A DNA stretch of 52,867 bases from Roseburia sp. AM59-24XD (GCF_003478445.1 NZ_QUET01000026.1:1-52867), one strand, 5' to 3'. Numbered from the stretch's first letter, positions 17,027 through 26,493 are shown. Numbers and translations are program-made. The notes: generated by a model not told the origin, from the sequence alone.

Positions 17027-18496
17027 TTACTTAATAAAATTACCATCACGGACAACGTCAGCTACCAGCTCACGCTCATCCATATGATGCTTCTTTCCTT
17101 TGATCTCCTGATAATCCTCATGCCCCTTGCCGGCAAGCACGATAACGTCACCCTCCTTCGCATTCTCAATTGCGTAGCGGATTGCCTCCGCACGGTCAAT
17201 GATCGTTACATACTTGCCATCTGCCTTCTGCACTCCGGTTACAATATCATCAAGGATCGCCTGCGGCTCCTCGTTTCTCGGATTATCTGATGTAACGATC
17301 GTCAAGTCTGCAAGTCTTGAGGAAACCTCGCCCATCTGAAATCTGCGGTCTCTGGAACGGTTGCCGCCGCATCCAAACAGGCAGACAAGTCTCTTTGGAT
17401 GATATTCCTTCAAGGTTGACAGAAGGCTCTCAAGACTCATCGCATTATGTGCATAATCGATCATCAGTGTAAACTTTGATGATACCGGAACGATCTCTAC
17501 ACGTCCCTTAACACGGATCTTTGACAGAGAATCCAGAATTGTCTCCTCCTTCACGCCAAAATGTCTGCAGATTGCGATCGCCGTCATGGAATTATAAACG
17601 CTGAACTTGCCCGGAATATCGATCTCGACATCCATATCAAGCTTGCCGTTCATATGATAAGCCACACCGAGTGTACCGCCCTTATCCATCAAATGTACAT
17701 TGGAAGCACGCAGATCTGCATCCTCTGAAAATCCGTATGTCTCCACCTCACAGGTATGTCCCTCTAATATCTCCTGCAGATGGGAATCATCGGCATTGAA
17801 AATACCCTGTCGGCACTGTTTAAACAGCAGGCTCTTACAGTGGATATAATCTGCCAGATCCTTATGCTCGTTTGGTCCGATATGATCCGGCTCCAGATTC
17901 GTAAAGATACCATAGTCAAACACAAAGCCGCTGACTCTGTGCAACATCAGTCCCTGGCTGGACACCTCCATGACAACACATTTACAGCCGGCATTCACCA
18001 TCTTCCGGAAGGATTCCTGCACCACATAAGACTCCGGTGTAGTATTGGCAGACGGGATCTTTTCCTCTCCGATGATCGTCTCGATCGTACCGATCAGACC
18101 TGTCTTATAGCCGGAATGCTCAAGAATGGAACGTACCATATAGGTCGCTGTTGTCTTTCCCTTGGTGCCGGTGATACCGATCGTTGTCAGCTCTCTTGCC
18201 GGATGTCCGAAAAATGCTGCCGAGGTCTGTGCCAGTGCCAGTCTTGTATCCTCCACACGGATCACTGTCACATCCTCTGCCACATCCACGTCCCTCTGCA
18301 CAATCAACACCGGGCAGCCGTTCTGTGTTACCTCCGCCGCAAAATCGTGTCCGTCTCTTACCGCACCACAGATGCAGACAAAAACAGCTCCCGGTGCTGC
18401 TTTTCTGGAATCATAGATCAGCGCAGAGATTTCCTGCTCTACATTTCCCTGTACAAGCTGATAGTCTACATCCTCCAACAATGTTTTTAATTGCAT
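17027..18496 (-). CDS. murE: UDP-MurNAc-tripeptide ligase, meso-DAP type
   Basis: Adds the third residue to UDP-MurNAc-L-Ala-D-Glu. The 489-residue Mur ligase shows the ATP loop GITGTKGKTT, the central domain with EVSSQGL and the carbamyl-Lys region, and the C-terminal substrate motif DNPRNEEP. DNPR is characteristic of enzymes that add meso-diaminopimelate rather than lysine. This agrees with dapF directly upstream (20-base gap), which makes meso-DAP, and so indicates DAP-type peptidoglycan. AAAGGAAGAG precedes the ATG. Confidence 0.95.
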   Translation of the reverse strand: MQLKTLLEDVDYQLVQGNVEQEISALIYDSRKAAPGAVFVCICGAVRDGHDFAAEVTQNGCPVLIVQRDVDVAEDVTVIRVEDTRLALAQTSAAFFGHPARELTTIGITGTKGKTTATYMVRSILEHSGYKTGLIGTIETIIGEEKIPSANTTPESYVVQESFRKMVNAGCKCVVMEVSSQGLMLHRVSGFVFDYGIFTNLEPDHIGPNEHKDLADYIHCKSLLFKQCRQGIFNADDSHLQEILEGHTCEVETYGFSEDADLRASNVHLMDKGGTLGVAYHMNGKLDMDVEIDIPGKFSVYNSMTAIAICRHFGVKEETILDSLSKIRVKGRVEIVPVSSKFTLMIDYAHNAMSLESLLSTLKEYHPKRLVCLFGCGGNRSRDRRFQMGEVSSRLADLTIVTSDNPRNEEPQAILDDIVTGVQKADGKYVTIIDRAEAIRYAIENAKEGDVIVLAGKGHEDYQEIKGKKHHMDERELVADVVRDGNFIK

Positions 18497-18515
18497 GATA
18501 TCTCTTCCTTTCCAT

Positions 18516-19370
18516 CTATCCTATTTTCTTAATTGATTCCTCGCTGAGCTCTCCATCGAAAACAACTGATGCCGGACCGGTCATCCATACCGTGTCATTC
18601 GCGCGGTCATAGAAGATCTCAAGATCTCCTCCCAGCAAATGTACGGTCAGATGCTCATCGGTCTTTCCGTTTAATACGCATGCCACTGCAGACGCACAGG
18701 TTCCTGTTCCGCACGCAAGAGTCTCTCCGGAGCCGCGCTCCCACACTCTCATATTGATCTCATGGCGGCTTAATACCTGCACAAACTCGGTATTGATCCG
18801 GTTCGGAAACAATTCATGATTCTCAAAGGACGGTCCGATCTTTTCCAGATTGAGTGATGCCGTGTCATCCACAAATGTCACGACATGCGGATTCCCCATG
18901 GAAACGCCTGTCATACGGTAAACCTTTCCGTCTACCGTAACCGGTTCATCCACAAACTGCTCTTTGTCGGAGCGGATCGGGATCAGGGAAGGCTTTAAGA
19001 TCGGAGACCCCATATTCACCTTCACAAGAGATACCTTTCCCTCCTTCACAGTGAGATCCAGATACTTAATACCACCTTTTGTCTCCACGGAAATACTTGT
19101 TTGGTCCGTCAGACCATAATCATAAACATACTTTGCCACGCAGCGGATACCGTTTCCGCACATCTCTCCTTCGGATCCGTCCGCATTATACATTGCCATC
19201 CGAAAATCCGCCTGATCCGACGGACAGATCAGGATCAATCCATCAGAGCCCACGCCGAAATGACGGTCGCTGACAAACCGGGACACTTTATCCGGATCCT
19301 CAAGCATTTTCTCCATACAATTTACATATACATAATCATTACCACACCCATGCATTTTCGTAAACTTCAT
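18516..19370 (-). CDS. dapF: Diaminopimelate epimerase
   Basis: Converts LL-DAP to meso-DAP for lysine and peptidoglycan synthesis. The two catalytic Cys lie in EMCGNGIRC (first half) and LACGTGTCAS (second half), one in each of the two mirrored domains. The family N-terminus FTKMHGCGNDYVYVN is present, and the 284-residue length is normal. AAGGAAGGGG lies before the ATG. It heads the murE-priA cluster. The 125-base gap upstream is AT-rich with no hairpin; a weak -10 (TAGAAT on the minus strand) may be the cluster promoter. Confidence 0.96.
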   Translation of the reverse strand: MKFTKMHGCGNDYVYVNCMEKMLEDPDKVSRFVSDRHFGVGSDGLILICPSDQADFRMAMYNADGSEGEMCGNGIRCVAKYVYDYGLTDQTSISVETKGGIKYLDLTVKEGKVSLVKVNMGSPILKPSLIPIRSDKEQFVDEPVTVDGKVYRMTGVSMGNPHVVTFVDDTASLNLEKIGPSFENHELFPNRINTEFVQVLSRHEINMRVWERGSGETLACGTGTCASAVACVLNGKTDEHLTVHLLGGDLEIFYDRANDTVWMTGPASVVFDGELSEESIKKIG

Positions 19371-19495
19371 AAATCCCCTTCCTTTCCGTCAGGTTTCCCT
19401 GCCGCATAAACAATATATTTTGTGTACACTCATTCTATATAACAATATACGCAACAAATATTCATTTATTGTCCCATACTTTGCAAATACTGCCA

Positions 19496-20131
19496 TCATT
19501 GACCGGCTGTGATCTGATAACCCATGCCATAACGGTTCACAATCTTAAGCGGTGTTCCCTGTAATTTTCCACGAAGCTTGCGAAGCATCGTATTTAATGC
19601 ATCTGTGGCCTCTTCCTTCTGATTCCATACCTGCCGCAGGATCTCCTGCAGCGTCACAATCTCCCCGGCATGAGTGAGCAGAAGATGAAGCAGCTGGTAT
19701 TCTTTGCCGGTAAGACGAAGCGGCTTTCCCTGCCATTCATAGTCTCTTTTGTCCCGGCACTCCAAAAGACCATTCCGGTAATAAAACGGTCCGTTCTGTC
19801 CCCGGTACAGGCGAAATAATCTCTGCAGACGAAGAAGCAGTACATTGGACGCAGTCCCTGCCGGAACATAATCGTCCGCACCAAGCTCCAGACTTCGGAT
19901 CTCCTCATAGCAACAAACACGCTCTTCATGCCCGACGACAACCACCGGACACTGCCACTTTATACGGAGTGCCTCCAGTCTGCGAAAGCCACTCTCCTGT
20001 CCATTCAGAAAAAGTACCACCGCATCTGCATCCTCTGTCTCCTCACGGACCACCGTCACGCCCTCCTGCTTCACCGCCCGGATCAGCCGCTCACCGCCGT
20101 CCGATTCGTCTGTGTATATCTGCAATCTCAT
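19496..20131 (-). CDS. OmpR-type winged-helix regulator with degenerate receiver
   Basis: A DNA-binding regulator of 211 residues. The C-terminal winged helix (about residues 125-208) is canonical, with LTGKEYQLLHLLL and a recognition-helix region DALNTMLRKLRGKL. The N-terminal half looks like a receiver but lacks its active site: the acidic pair after strand 1 is replaced (YTDESDG), the position of the phospho-Asp reads VVLFLNGQ, and the conserved Lys before the last strand is missing (DDYVPAGT). It is thus probably not phosphorylated and may respond to a ligand or partner. The start at 20131 follows AGGAGG. It overlaps the HydE-like gene by 41 bases, so the two are co-transcribed. No histidine kinase is nearby. 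Confidence 0.82.
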   Translation of the reverse strand: MRLQIYTDESDGGERLIRAVKQEGVTVVREETEDADAVVLFLNGQESGFRRLEALRIKWQCPVVVVGHEERVCCYEEIRSLELGADDYVPAGTASNVLLLRLQRLFRLYRGQNGPFYYRNGLLECRDKRDYEWQGKPLRLTGKEYQLLHLLLTHAGEIVTLQEILRQVWNQKEEATDALNTMLRKLRGKLQGTPLKIVNRYGMGYQITAGQ

Positions 20132-21143
20132 AATGTGCCTCCTGCAGGCTCCTGCGATACTTCTCCAGCTTCTCTGCTCCCGTCTGACCACGCATTAACC
20201 GTCCTTTAAAGCAGTGATACTTCCTACGAAGCGGCTCCGGTGTCAGATCCGCCAGTACCATATCTGCTCCCGCCTGCACACCGCGCAAAACGCCTTCTCT
20301 GTCCGTAAGCTCTACCGTCTGTGATACCGGCAGATAAATATCCGGAAACGACAAACGCAGCAGGGACAGTATCAGATAGGTCAGATCCGGCATGCCGTTA
20401 CGCTCCTGCTCAAACGGCGTCCCGTTCGCCGCCAGAAAGGTATCGACCATCATGATATCCGGTGCAAGCTGTCTCAGAAACGCAAACTCATCCGCCAGCT
20501 CTGCCACACGCTGATACGGTGTGCCGATCATAAAACCACTTCCCACCAGATAGCCAAGCTCCTTTAGCTCCCACAAGCATTGTTTCCGGCGAAGAAGGGA
20601 CATCTGCGCCGGATGAAGCTTCCTATAAAAGCTGTCATTGGCGGTCTGGTGACATAAAATATACCCGGTCGCACCGGCATCCCTCCACTTCTGATAAACG
20701 GCTCTTGACTTCTCGCCGAGGGACAAAAGTACCGTCACATCCTCCGACAGACTACAGATACGCCGGATCATGTCTGCAACCACATCCGGTGTATACCACA
20801 GATCCTCGCCACCCTGCAGCAAAAAGCAGGAAATTCCATGCTCCAATCCTTCCAGACAGCACGCCACCACTTCCTCCGTGCTCATCCGGTAACGCTCAGC
20901 AAACCGGTTATCTCTGCGCATGCCGCAATAATAACAGTTATTCTTGCAATAGGAGGTCAGGTCAATGGTTCCCACCCACATAATGGATGAATCCGGTCTG
21001 CTTTTGCGGATCTGCTCCGTATAGCTGCACAAAAGCTGTAAGAGCTCCCCATCCCGGAAACGGATAAGCTCCGCATACTCGGCACTGCTTAACTGTCCCA
21101 TCACACGCAGACGGTGTGCATACTCCTGCAGACCTTCATTCAC
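20091..21143 (-). CDS. hydE: HydE-like radical SAM protein ([FeFe]-hydrogenase maturase family)
   Basis: A radical SAM enzyme related to BioB and HydE; HydE helps build the diiron site of [FeFe]-hydrogenase. The cluster motif is CKNNCYYCGMR (C-x3-C-x2-C), followed by LLQGGED, a SLGEKS segment and GSGFMIGTPYQ, all typical of HydE. The GTG at 21143 is chosen because AGAGGAGG lies before it and the upstream in-frame ATGs run back into a hairpin. Predicted length is 350 residues. No HydF, HydG or hydrogenase gene is in the window, so a paralogue with another role cannot be excluded. It shares a transcript with the pseudo-receiver regulator. Confidence 0.8.
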   Translation of the reverse strand: MNEGLQEYAHRLRVMGQLSSAEYAELIRFRDGELLQLLCSYTEQIRKSRPDSSIMWVGTIDLTSYCKNNCYYCGMRRDNRFAERYRMSTEEVVACCLEGLEHGISCFLLQGGEDLWYTPDVVADMIRRICSLSEDVTVLLSLGEKSRAVYQKWRDAGATGYILCHQTANDSFYRKLHPAQMSLLRRKQCLWELKELGYLVGSGFMIGTPYQRVAELADEFAFLRQLAPDIMMVDTFLAANGTPFEQERNGMPDLTYLILSLLRLSFPDIYLPVSQTVELTDREGVLRGVQAGADMVLADLTPEPLRRKYHCFKGRLMRGQTGAEKLEKYRRSLQEAHYEIADIHRRIGRR

Positions 21144-21207
21144 TGTTCCAACGCCTCCTCTTCTTATGTTCTTACCTTTCATGATGCCATATTTTCTGCA
21201 GAAACGC

Positions 21208-21245
21208 AAGAGGATACCCGGTCTCATCAACCCGGGTATCCTCTT
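21208..21245 (-). terminator. Strong hairpin downstream of tetR
   Basis: AAGAGGATACCCGG (21208-21221) pairs perfectly with CCGGGTATCCTCTT (21232-21245) across a 10-base loop. It lies just after the tetR stop and before the HydE-like gene. The plus-strand side is followed by CTTTT; the minus-strand T-run is poor. It probably ends the tetR transcript. Confidence 0.7.
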
Positions 21246-21263
21246 CTTTTATTGTATGCCCCT

Positions 21264-21893
21264 TTATTCTTCAAACTGCTTCATCAGTCCACATATTGCT
21301 CTGTCTAACTCTGGCTTTAACTCCTCCAGACTACAGGGTGTTCCGTTTAAGATCACACTGTAGCAGGATGCACTAACCAGCTCCACGATCATATAGATCA
21401 TCAATTCCCTTTGTCGGAAGTTCCTGTCGGATTCTCCCAGAATATCATCAAAGATATCCATACAGTTCATATTCCCCATATTGGAAATACGGATATGGGA
21501 AAACATCGCCCAACTGAGATTTTTGGAGATAAAACGCATCAGTGCCTTATTCTCATTTAACTGATCTACGACATGATTGACCAGAAAAATAACTTTATCT
21601 TCCAAACCGGAAAATTCCTGATTCTCCATTGCTTCCTTGGCACATTCAAAAAGCTTACTTGCTTTGTTGGCGATCAGACGATCCCTGATATCGTATTTGT
21701 CTTTGAAATAAAGATAAAAGGTTCCCTTCGCCATCTTTGCCTGCTTGGCAATATCGGAAATGGAGGTATTATTGATTCCCTTGGAGGTAAACAGCTCGAA
21801 TGCCGACATCAGCAGAGCTTCCTGCTTCTGCTTCTTTTTTTCTGCAACACGCTCAGCCATATCATCCCTCATTTCTATCTGCCCGGACGTCAT
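21264..21893 (-). CDS. TetR/AcrR family repressor
   Basis: A one-component repressor. The N-terminal helix-turn-helix is classical: TSKGINNTSISDIAKQAKM followed by AKGTFYLYFKDKYD. The C-terminal ligand domain (about residues 70-209) is divergent, so no ligand can be named. ATG codons at 21893, 21872 and 21860 are all possible starts; the HTH is complete with any of them. It is the last gene of the MMPL operon, 28 bases after the LxxG protein gene. One perfect palindrome overlaps the operon promoter and another lies just downstream of its -10 box, which suggests that it represses its own operon. In related operons such TetR proteins sense compounds handled by the exporter. Confidence 0.9.
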   Translation of the reverse strand: MTSGQIEMRDDMAERVAEKKKQKQEALLMSAFELFTSKGINNTSISDIAKQAKMAKGTFYLYFKDKYDIRDRLIANKASKLFECAKEAMENQEFSGLEDKVIFLVNHVVDQLNENKALMRFISKNLSWAMFSHIRISNMGNMNCMDIFDDILGESDRNFRQRELMIYMIVELVSASCYSVILNGTPCSLEELKPELDRAICGLMKQFEE

Positions 21894-21921
21894 CTGTCGC
21901 CGGACATCTGAAGTTCTTTGA

Positions 21922-24252
21922 TTAATCTTCGTCTGCTGTCAGCTCTTCGGTTGCCATGATGAACTTCACACTTCCGTCCATTCCATCCGCATTGCCGCTG
22001 AAGCTTGTGTAATCACCGGAGATACTGCTGATCTTGGAAAGTCTGTCGTTCAGATCATCTGCACTGTCTAACATTTCCGTTACCGCATCTGCGATCTTGC
22101 TGATACCCTGCTTATCGAACTCGTTCATACCGTTTTCAAGAGTAGAAGCACCATCATTAAGGGAAGAAATGCCATCTGAAACGGCTCCTGTTGCATTAAC
22201 AAGCTTTGTCATACCGGCAAACAGTGTGCCGGTTCCCTGCTGAAGCTGCACTGCTCCCTTGCGAAGCTTGCTGCTGTTGCCAGTCAGTTTCTTTGCTCCC
22301 TTTGTAATCGTGGATGCATTCTTGATCAGTCCGGATGCACCATCGTTAAGTGCCTTGTTATTGTCCGTCAGCGTTCCTGCCGCTGTGTTCATCTGATTGA
22401 TGCTGTCAGATAACTGTGTCACGCCTGCCTTCATCTGTGCATTTCCATCGGTCAGAGCCTTGGAGCTGTCACGAAGCTGTGATGCATAGCCGGACATTGT
22501 GCCGGCTGCCGTCTCCAGAGAAGCTGCACCTGTGTACAGATTCTGTCCGGTTGCAGTCTTGTCGGTTGCTGCCTTCATAGTTGCAAGAGCGACTGCCAGA
22601 TCTGTCTGACCATTCTTATCGGCATCTCCATCTGCCTTGCCGTTTGTTGCTGCATCTACAGCATCGGCCACCTGCTCGCCGCCCTGAATATACTGGATCG
22701 CGCCCTGAAGTGCTGCGGCTGCCTGCTTTGCACTGGCATCACCGGCTGCTGCGGCTGCCTCGTACTGCTTCTCCATTGCCTCAAGACCTGCAACACACTG
22801 ATCCAGCTCGTCTGTCTTCTTCAGCTTGTTCGCTGCTGCATTCAGGGCAGTAACACCCTGCTGTGCCTGACCAAGACCATCATCCAGCTGACCAATGCCC
22901 TCCTTTAAGCTCTTGGTTCCTGTCGTCATCTGATCCATATTGTCCTTTGCCAGAAGTTTATTAACAGAAGCCACATAGGTATCTACACCGCTCCCGAGCT
23001 TCTCATACTGTGCCGGAAGATCCTTTGTTGCGGTACGAAGCTGACCAATTGCATCAACCAGCTGGCTTGTTCCTGTCGTATACGCCTGCACACCCTTTGA
23101 AAGTGTCTTGGCACCCTTTACATAAGTGGTCACGCCATTAAGCAGCTTATCGGTTCCCTTTGTATAACTTACGATACCGGTCTTTAATGTACCGGCACCA
23201 TCCTTAAGTGTACCTACGCCATCCTTGGCTGTCTTAACCGCATCTGCATATTCGGAAAAGCTGTCACTTAACTTCTCCGTACCTTCATGAAGCTTCTTAC
23301 TTCCATTGACAAGCTGAGAAGAAGCATCGGTCAGATCATCAATCTTATCCGTAAAATCGTCCATATCATCAATCTTGTCAAAATCAAGCTCATTGAACAG
23401 CTGATTCGTTGCTACTGTATAAGTGGAATTCATCTCGAAATTCTTGACATCCGCCTTGATCGTAACAGTGTCGGTAATCTTGTCACTGATCTTTGAGGTA
23501 TCGATATCCATATCATCACCAAAGTCAAGGTTATCCAGATCAAGACTTTCTGCCAGACCCGGGAATCCATAAGCAACAACAACATCATTGTCACCCTCAG
23601 ATACGAGTGTACCATTGTCAATTGTTACATTTTCAAACTTATCAACCGGAAGGATCATTCCTGTCACCATCATAAACGGTGTATAAATATCTGTCTGCTT
23701 TCCCCCCAGTGAAACGGTCTGCTTAGAGTGGTTTGTATACTTGATCGTCATCTCGACCTTACCACTCTTACCAATCAGATCCTTCGGTGCTGTCTCCTTA
23801 CCATCCAGCTTATAAGTAATATTCATGCTTACCGGCAGATTCTTGTCTGTCTTACCCTGATAATAAATATCCTTATCACCGGTATTCCATGTCAGGGAAT
23901 CACCGCTCTGTGTGAACTTCTCATCACCCTTAACATTCTCAATATCCGTCAGATCAGATACATCCTTTACGGTTCCGTTAATGCCGGAGTTTTTCAGCCA
24001 GTCAGATACTACAACATCCTTTACCTGACCTGCCGCATCTGTATTGACATATACGGTTTCCTGCTTGGATACATCCTCCTTATCCAGTCCGCCTGACTCG
24101 CTTGTCTTAACCTTCTCTGTGCTTGACACACTTGCTGCCATGGCATCTACTGCGAATGTATGACCGGCATACTCCACACTGCCCGTCAGAAGACCTGCTG
24201 TCAGAAGACCTGTTAAGCCTAACGCTAAGATTCGTTTCATATTCTTTCTCAT
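21922..24252 (-). CDS. Secreted LxxG heptad-repeat protein, YhgE/Pip-like
   Basis: A 776-residue extracytoplasmic protein. It starts with a signal peptide (hydrophobic residues ~8-26, Ala-rich cleavage region near 40). A beta-rich domain follows to about residue 290. From about 310 to 750 come many heptads of the x3-L-x2-G type (for example LKDGAGTLKTG and LSDSINQM), predicted to form a long coiled coil. This resembles the central part of YhgE/Pip proteins, but the C-terminal membrane helices of that family are missing and the protein ends in an acidic tail. It lies 28 bases after the MMPL gene, so it may be the exporter's outside partner. Confidence 0.8.
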   Translation of the reverse strand: MRKNMKRILALGLTGLLTAGLLTGSVEYAGHTFAVDAMAASVSSTEKVKTSESGGLDKEDVSKQETVYVNTDAAGQVKDVVVSDWLKNSGINGTVKDVSDLTDIENVKGDEKFTQSGDSLTWNTGDKDIYYQGKTDKNLPVSMNITYKLDGKETAPKDLIGKSGKVEMTIKYTNHSKQTVSLGGKQTDIYTPFMMVTGMILPVDKFENVTIDNGTLVSEGDNDVVVAYGFPGLAESLDLDNLDFGDDMDIDTSKISDKITDTVTIKADVKNFEMNSTYTVATNQLFNELDFDKIDDMDDFTDKIDDLTDASSQLVNGSKKLHEGTEKLSDSFSEYADAVKTAKDGVGTLKDGAGTLKTGIVSYTKGTDKLLNGVTTYVKGAKTLSKGVQAYTTGTSQLVDAIGQLRTATKDLPAQYEKLGSGVDTYVASVNKLLAKDNMDQMTTGTKSLKEGIGQLDDGLGQAQQGVTALNAAANKLKKTDELDQCVAGLEAMEKQYEAAAAAGDASAKQAAAALQGAIQYIQGGEQVADAVDAATNGKADGDADKNGQTDLAVALATMKAATDKTATGQNLYTGAASLETAAGTMSGYASQLRDSSKALTDGNAQMKAGVTQLSDSINQMNTAAGTLTDNNKALNDGASGLIKNASTITKGAKKLTGNSSKLRKGAVQLQQGTGTLFAGMTKLVNATGAVSDGISSLNDGASTLENGMNEFDKQGISKIADAVTEMLDSADDLNDRLSKISSISGDYTSFSGNADGMDGSVKFIMATEELTADED

Positions 24253-24280
24253 AACAATACATCCTTTCTGCTAATCCTCT

Positions 24281-26395
24281 TTACGATAACTTTTCTTTCT
24301 TTGCTGCCTTGTCTCGCTGAACAATTCCTGCCTTGCGCATATCCCAAGAAGTCCGCACGATCACTCCGTCAAACAGCCAGAGCATTGCAGGAAGGATGCA
24401 GATAACAACGATCATACTGATCACTGCACCACGTGCAAGCAGGGTTACAATTGATTTGATCATATCTATCTGTGAATACAGACTCACACCGAAGGTTGCG
24501 GCGAAGAATCCGAAACCACTTGTCAAAATGGACTTGATCGAAGTTCTGTGGGCAATTCCAACAGCCTCTGCTTTTGTCGCTCCGTTGATCCTTTCCTTGT
24601 GATAACGGCTCGTCATCAGAATCGCATAATCGACGGTCGCACCAAGCTGGATCGTTCCGATAACGATACTCGTTACAAACGCAAGCGATGTATTCGTGTA
24701 ATACGGAACGGACATGTTGCAGGCAATTGCAAACTCAATAACCGATACGAGAATGATCGGAATTGAGATGGATTTAAAGGTAATCAAGATAATCAAGAAG
24801 ATCGCCGCGATGGAGATCGTATTTACATTTTTCAGATCGACATCCGTTACATCCTGCAGATCCTTCATCAGCGGTGCCTCACCAATAACCATGGCACCCT
24901 TCTGATAGCTCTTTACGATCTTATTGATATCCGCGATCTGCGCATTGACCTCATCCGTCGCCGACTTGTAATCCGAGCAGATAAACATCAGCTCGTAATC
25001 CTTCGTCTGAAGGATATCCCGCAGGCTGTCCGGGATCATGCTCTCCGGCATGTTCGGTCCGATCAGCGAACTAAGACCGATCACCCATTTTACTCCATCA
25101 ACCTCCTCGATCTTATTGCTCATGTTCTTTTTGTCCTTTGCGGACAGGTCGCCGTTTTTCATCAGAACGATATGCATATTACTCATATCAAATTCTTCGG
25201 AAAGCTTATCATTGGCGATTGCACTAGGGATCGTCTTTGGAAGAGACGAATCAATGTTATAGTAAATCTTGTAGTTGGCATTACCATAAGCTGCAGGCGC
25301 GATCAGCACAACAAACAGTGCCAGTGCTACCCAGTGATACTTCACAATTATCTTAGACAGACCGTCCAGATTTGGCAAGAGTGATTTATGAGAAGTTTTC
25401 TCAATTGCCTTGTCAAAAGTGAGGATCAATGCCGGAAGAACAGTTACACAGGCGATCACACCGATGATAACACCCTTTGACATAACGATTCCGATATTCG
25501 TACCAAGACGGAAGGTCATGGAGCAAAGTGCCAGGAATCCGGCGATCGTTGTCAGGGAGCTGCTCGATACGGATACGAAGGTATTCGTGATCGCATGCTT
25601 CATCGCACGCTTGTTATCGTCAGGGAATCTCTCCTTGTTCGCCTCATAGCTTTCCAGCAGGAAGATGGAATAATCCATCGTGACCGCCAGCTGAAGCACC
25701 GCCGCCAACGCCTGTGTGATGTACGAGATCTCACCCAGCATAAAGTTGCTTCCAAGGTTATACACGATCGACATACCGATCGTCGCCAGGAAAATTAACG
25801 GTGTCACAAACGACTCCATCGTGATCAGCAGCACCACAAGCACCAGAGCTGCTGCGATCATAACGTATACCGGCATTTCCTTGAGCGCCAGATCCTTGAT
25901 GTCGGTAACGACACCGGACATACCGGCGGCAAATGCACTCTTTCCAACCGTCTTACGGATATTGGCGATCGCATCCATCGTATCATCCGCCGACGTCGTA
26001 TTATCAAAGAGCGCGATCATCATCGTCGCATCTCCGTTAAAAAATGCCTTCCGAAGCTTATCCGGCATCATCTTGGTCGGCACGGAGATATCCAGTGCAT
26101 CGTCATACCAGAGGACATCCTCCACATGATCGATCGCCTCGATCTTCTTCTCCAGGGCTGCCGCATCCTTCATCGACATATCCTCCACAACGATCATGGA
26201 AAAGGCACCCATACCAAACTCATCTACCATGACATCCTGTCCCTTAACCGTCTCAAGACTGTCCGGGAGATAACTCAGAATATCATAATTCACTCTCGTA
26301 GAAACATAACCGATCCCACTTGGAATCAGCAGGATCACAGCAAGCAAAATAATGATATTTTTATGCTTGGTGATAAATTCTGCAAGTTTCTTCAT
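24281..26395 (-). CDS. MMPL-family RND exporter
   Basis: A proton-driven membrane exporter of 704 residues. It has the RND layout in two halves: a single helix, an extracytoplasmic loop, then five or six helices, repeated from about residue 350. The MMPL core motifs include TMDYSIFLLESYE in the first half and GATVDYAILMTSRY in the second, with the Asp/Tyr pair of the proton relay in each. MMPL proteins move lipids, glycolipids or drugs; the substrate here is unknown. It heads an operon with the LxxG protein and TetR. GAAAGGAAGG precedes the ATG, and the promoter with its palindromes lies immediately upstream. Confidence 0.92.
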   Translation of the reverse strand: MKKLAEFITKHKNIIILLAVILLIPSGIGYVSTRVNYDILSYLPDSLETVKGQDVMVDEFGMGAFSMIVVEDMSMKDAAALEKKIEAIDHVEDVLWYDDALDISVPTKMMPDKLRKAFFNGDATMMIALFDNTTSADDTMDAIANIRKTVGKSAFAAGMSGVVTDIKDLALKEMPVYVMIAAALVLVVLLITMESFVTPLIFLATIGMSIVYNLGSNFMLGEISYITQALAAVLQLAVTMDYSIFLLESYEANKERFPDDNKRAMKHAITNTFVSVSSSSLTTIAGFLALCSMTFRLGTNIGIVMSKGVIIGVIACVTVLPALILTFDKAIEKTSHKSLLPNLDGLSKIIVKYHWVALALFVVLIAPAAYGNANYKIYYNIDSSLPKTIPSAIANDKLSEEFDMSNMHIVLMKNGDLSAKDKKNMSNKIEEVDGVKWVIGLSSLIGPNMPESMIPDSLRDILQTKDYELMFICSDYKSATDEVNAQIADINKIVKSYQKGAMVIGEAPLMKDLQDVTDVDLKNVNTISIAAIFLIILITFKSISIPIILVSVIEFAIACNMSVPYYTNTSLAFVTSIVIGTIQLGATVDYAILMTSRYHKERINGATKAEAVGIAHRTSIKSILTSGFGFFAATFGVSLYSQIDMIKSIVTLLARGAVISMIVVICILPAMLWLFDGVIVRTSWDMRKAGIVQRDKAAKKEKLS

Positions 26396-26427
26396 GACTT
26401 TCCTTCCTTTCTCTTTTCATTTTTCAA

Positions 26428-26448
26428 AAAATGACCGGTAGTCATTTT
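26428..26448 (-). promoter_or_regulatory. Palindromic operator, downstream site
   Basis: AAAATGAC (26428-26435), CGGTA, GTCATTTT (26441-26448): a perfect 8-bp inverted repeat lying between the -10 box and the MMPL start codon. It shares the ATGAC half-site with the palindrome over the -35 box, so it is probably a TetR operator. Confidence 0.65.
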
Positions 26449-26464
26449 CTTTAATCTAAAGGGT

Positions 26465-26493
26465 ACTATATCACAAAAATGACCATTGGTCAA
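26465..26493 (-). promoter_or_regulatory. MMPL operon promoter with operator over the -35 box
   Basis: On the minus strand: TTGACC (26488-26493), exactly 17 bases, TATAGT (26465-26470). The palindrome TGACC-ATT-GGTCA (26480-26492) covers the -35 box, so bound repressor would block polymerase. Confidence 0.75.

Noticed and set aside
17780..18490. A 236-codon plus-strand open frame opposite murE
   Set aside because: Shadow of murE; Cys/His-rich composition results from reading the reverse complement.
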